Of a DNA stretch of 64,000 bases, positions 61,814 through 64,000 are shown piece after piece. Under the pieces are notes generated by a model. It was not told the DNA's origin. It worked only from the letters and a program-made list of their open reading frames with translations, and did no database searches. The DNA comes from PFL35 sp041550515 (GTDB lineage Archaea; Thermoplasmatota; E2; DHVEG-1). A program made the position numbers and the translations under genes. Position 1 is the first letter of the stretch, and every line of letters starts with the position of its first letter. The stretch lies in assembly GCA_041550515.1 (NCBI GenBank), contig JBFEOQ010000001.1:62001-126000 (forward strand), written 5' to 3'.

Positions 61814-62386
61814 CTATTCTTTGCAGAGTTTTATAAAGTTTTTAAAAATCAATTTACCATATTCTGTGTGTTCGACTTCAGGGTGAAATTGAAGTCCATA
61901 AAATAGTTTATTTTTATGTTTCATTGCCTGAATTTTACAACTTTCGCTTTTAGCTAAACAAATAAAATTATGAGGAAGCTTTGTAACTTCATCATTGTGA
62001 GATTCCCAAACAATAGATTTTTTTGGAACACCTTTGAAAATATCATTATCTTTTGTAATAATAAGCTCAATTTTACCATACTCTGGTTTTTTTGAAGGTT
62101 TTGCTACTCCCCCAAAAAAATGAGCCATATATTGATGACCTGCACAAATACCTAAAATTGGAAAATTTGCTTTTCTAAGATATTCATCAATATTTCCAAG
62201 GATACTCTTAAGACCAATTCTTGGTGCACCACCTGATAAAATCAATCCATTTATATCTTCTTTTACTAGATCTGTATATAATGTAGTATTAGCGATTATC
62301 TTTGTTTCTACATCAAGATCACGTAAAGTACGCCACTCACGATGAGTCCATTGACCTCCATTATCTACAACAAAAATTTTAACCAT
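61814..62386 (-). CDS. guaAa: GMP synthase, glutamine amidotransferase subunit
   Basis: Supplies ammonia from glutamine to GuaAb for XMP to GMP conversion. Class I glutaminase of about 190 residues with the nucleophile Cys in ILGICAGHQYMAHFFGG (near residue 75) and His/Glu in GLQFHPEVEHTEYGK. I start at 62386, since GGGAG at the end of guaAb lies 7 bases before that ATG; a longer start at 62407 would overlap guaAb. Split subunits are typical for archaea. Confidence 0.94.
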   Translation of the reverse strand: MVKIFVVDNGGQWTHREWRTLRDLDVETKIIANTTLYTDLVKEDINGLILSGGAPRIGLKSILGNIDEYLRKANFPILGICAGHQYMAHFFGGVAKPSKKPEYGKIELIITKDNDIFKGVPKKSIVWESHNDEVTKLPHNFICLAKSESCKIQAMKHKNKLFYGLQFHPEVEHTEYGKLIFKNFIKLCKE

Positions 62387-62393
62387 TATTTTA

Positions 62394-63341
62394 TTACTCC
62401 CACTCAACTGTTCCTGGTGGTTTATTTGTTATATCGTATATTACACGGTTGACTTTTTCTTTTAAAGAATTTGTAACACGTGTTGAAATTTTATCAAGAA
62501 CATCATGGGGTATTTTACTATAATCACAAGTCATAGCATCTATACTTTCAACTGATCGTAATGCAATAACATCACCGTATGCACGCTGGTCGCCATGTAC
62601 ACCAACACTTTTTACTGGTAATAAAACTGCAAAATATTGCCAAGGCTGTTTCATAATTCCTTTTTTAACAGCTTTATTAATTTCATCTTCAACAATAAAA
62701 CAAGCTTCACGAACAACATCAACACGTTCAGGACTTGCTTCTCCAATAATTCTAACAGCAAGACCAGGTCCTGGGAATGGTTGTTTTTCAGAGATCTCAA
62801 GTTTTAATTCTCGGGCGATATTTCTAACTTCATCTTTATATAAATCACGAAGTGGTTCAATAAGTTTAAGTTTCATTGATTTTGGAAGACCACCGACATT
62901 ATGATGAGATTTTATTGTATCGCGTAGTTCTCCACCAGATTCAATCCAATCCGGGGCGATTGTTCCCTGTACTAAGTATTCAATTTTTTCTTTTTTTGCA
63001 ACTTTTTCAAAAACACGTATAAATTTTTCACCAATAATTTTACGTTTTTTTTCAGGATCATATACATCTTTTAAAGCATTATAAAACTCTTTACTTGCAT
63101 CAACAAAGCGAAAGTTAAGCTTCATTTTTTTCATTAACTCTTTCACTTCGTTACTTTCGTTTTTACGCATATACCCTGTATCAACATGAACTGCAACTAA
63201 ATTTTTACCAATGGCTTTGTATACAAGGGCTGCGCAAACTGTACTATCTACACCCCCTGAAAAAGCGATCAATGTTTTACCGGAGATTTCTTTTTTAAGA
63301 TTGTTAATAGTAATTTCGATGAATTTTTTTGCTTTAAACAT
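62394..63341 (-). CDS. guaAb: GMP synthase, ATP-pyrophosphatase/synthase subunit
   Basis: Adenylates XMP and aminates it to GMP. The 315 residues have the PP-loop IAFSGGVDSTVCAALV near residue 27, GTIAPDWIESGG, SHHNVGGLP and the C-terminal dimerisation end with YDITNKPPGTVEWE. The stop is 7 bases before guaAa. It lies 7 bases downstream of purE on the same strand, giving a purine operon purE-guaAb-guaAa. Confidence 0.95.
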   Translation of the reverse strand: MFKAKKFIEITINNLKKEISGKTLIAFSGGVDSTVCAALVYKAIGKNLVAVHVDTGYMRKNESNEVKELMKKMKLNFRFVDASKEFYNALKDVYDPEKKRKIIGEKFIRVFEKVAKKEKIEYLVQGTIAPDWIESGGELRDTIKSHHNVGGLPKSMKLKLIEPLRDLYKDEVRNIARELKLEISEKQPFPGPGLAVRIIGEASPERVDVVREACFIVEDEINKAVKKGIMKQPWQYFAVLLPVKSVGVHGDQRAYGDVIALRSVESIDAMTCDYSKIPHDVLDKISTRVTNSLKEKVNRVIYDITNKPPGTVEWE

Positions 63342-63348
63342 ATTTTTT

Positions 63349-63795
63349 TTATCTCTTTAGTACCTTTTCTTTCATCATTTCTCTATGTTCCTTTATTTCA
63401 TCCCTAAGTTTTTTATCTTTAATTGATAAAATTTGAATTGCAAGAAGTACGGCATTATCACTGCGGTCAAGACCAACTGCAGCTACAGGTATACCAGGCG
63501 GCATCTGAATGATACTAAGAATTGAATCAAAATTTATTTTACCACTAACAGGTACACCAATTACAGGTTTTATAGTATGTGCTGCAATTGCACCGGGAAG
63601 GGCTGCTGATAGACCTGCAACACCAATAAATATATCTGCATTATTTTTTTCAACAAGTTCTTTTAAATAATCAGGTGTACGATGTGCACTAGCAATTTTA
63701 ATATCATAATCAACACTAAAATCTTTGAGTATTTTTTCTGCTTTTTCAACAACGGGCATATCTGATTTGCTACCAAGAATTATTTGAATTTTCAT
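63349..63795 (-). CDS. purE: 5-(carboxyamino)imidazole ribonucleotide mutase family (PurE)
   Basis: Carboxylation step of purine synthesis. About 148 residues with IILGSKSDMPVVEKA, IASAHRTPDYL, GVAGLSAALPGAIAAHT and PVIGVPVSGK; the SAHRTP histidine is catalytic. The SDMP entry is as in class I enzymes; archaea use either mutase or direct carboxylase type, and this cannot be told by eye. ATG at 63795 chosen over a TTG 9 bases before; TTTTATAT near 63830 places transcription start about 8 bases before this ATG. First gene of the purine operon. Confidence 0.9.
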   Translation of the reverse strand: MKIQIILGSKSDMPVVEKAEKILKDFSVDYDIKIASAHRTPDYLKELVEKNNADIFIGVAGLSAALPGAIAAHTIKPVIGVPVSGKINFDSILSIIQMPPGIPVAAVGLDRSDNAVLLAIQILSIKDKKLRDEIKEHREMMKEKVLKR

Positions 63796-63909
63796 TTCTA
63801 TCAAGCCAGGAAATAGAAAAAGGGATATAAAATGTTTCGACTAAGAGAAGAAACGAGGCGCAAACTAATTATACCTAATATTATTGTTCAGTGAAAAACT
63901 GATGCTAAA

Positions 63910-64000
63910 ATGAAACTAGTAATCTGTGAAAAAAACATTTCTGCAAATAGAATTGCATATTTTTTATCAAACGGTAAAGCTAAAAACAAGAGAATAGGTA
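63910..64000 (+). CDS. topA: DNA topoisomerase I (type IA), N-terminal start only
   Basis: The last 91 bases encode MKLVICEKNISANRIAYFLS followed by NGKAKNKRIG, matching the Toprim start of archaeal type IA topoisomerases (LIICEKNIAAxRIAxxLS). The catalytic acidic residue of the Toprim motif, E7, is seen. The rest runs beyond the window. It is divergent from purE with a 114-base spacer holding both promoters. Confidence 0.8.
   Translation, partial: MKLVICEKNISANRIAYFLSNGKAKNKRIG

Noticed and set aside
1..64000. CRISPR arrays, insertion sequences, tRNA or rRNA genes
   Set aside because: No regularly spaced repeats, no transposase-like frames, no tRNA cloverleaf with GTTC loop, and no rRNA signature strings seen on either strand.

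Overview
This 64 kb window is chromosomal DNA from an AT-rich (roughly 70% A+T by eye) euryarchaeon. The archaeal markers are two TATA-binding-protein genes, Alba, Orc1/Cdc6, a VAT/CDC48-type double AAA ATPase, NMD3, a two-domain tRNA-splicing endonuclease, NucS, split GMP synthase (GuaAa/GuaAb), geranylgeranylglyceryl phosphate synthase, two geranylgeranyl reductases, pyruvoyl arginine decarboxylase, AglB and a COG1750 membrane-anchored Lon-like protease. This set, with no methanogenesis genes in view, fits best an uncultured Thermoplasmata-like lineage (for example the marine benthic group D type). That placement is an inference from gene content, not from a phylogeny.

Layout. 1-4.2 kb: 3' part of enolase, a SerA-type dehydrogenase, a translin-family protein and two tandem TBPs. 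4.2-7.5 kb: two-subunit pyruvate carboxylase. 7.7-18.8 kb: extracellular Lon-like protease, tRNA endonuclease, UPF0173 hydrolase, glyoxylate-reductase-like enzyme, PanE, a ThiI-like protein with a ruined PP-loop, an NSS transporter with its 31-residue subunit, TruA, NMD3 and a GNAT. 18.8-32.7 kb: redox and nitrogen block (IorAB, Alba, PyrG, NfnAB, a receiver/ATP-grasp chimera, GdhA, GlnA, a winged-helix regulator and a small beta protein). 32.7-34.7 kb: a possible structured RNA, orc1/cdc6 and a probable replication origin with inverted ORB-like elements. 34.7-47.4 kb: almost all minus strand (PRC barrel, CDC48, PEP synthase, PdaD, membrane proteins, NAD kinase, geranylgeranyl reductase with ferredoxin, DUF99, Pth2). 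47.5-64 kb: a second reductase, a large exported protein, Prs, AglB, AMMECR1, PyrC, a small exporter, an IMPase/FBPase, NucS, GGGP synthase, UbiX, GuaAb/GuaAa, PurE and the start of topA.

Physiology suggested: a heterotroph using peptides and amino acids. IorAB oxidises aryl-pyruvates with ferredoxin, NfnAB balances ferredoxin with NADPH, GdhA and GlnA handle ammonium, and PycAB plus PpsA plus enolase support gluconeogenesis. The NSS transporter and the extracellular protease would supply amino acids.

Most notable signal: three genes (orc1, the NSS transporter and a large exported protein) have good Shine-Dalgarno sequences 7-8 nt before a codon one base away from ATG (ACG, ATC, ACG). Conserved N-termini, a TATA box at suitable distance, and in two cases the absence of any ATG/GTG/TTG upstream in frame support these as true starts. 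Other second-look items: the probable oriC, a folded GC-richer intergenic element at 32.8-33.0 kb, a TBP paralogue that lost one DNA-kinking phenylalanine, and the degenerate ThiI.
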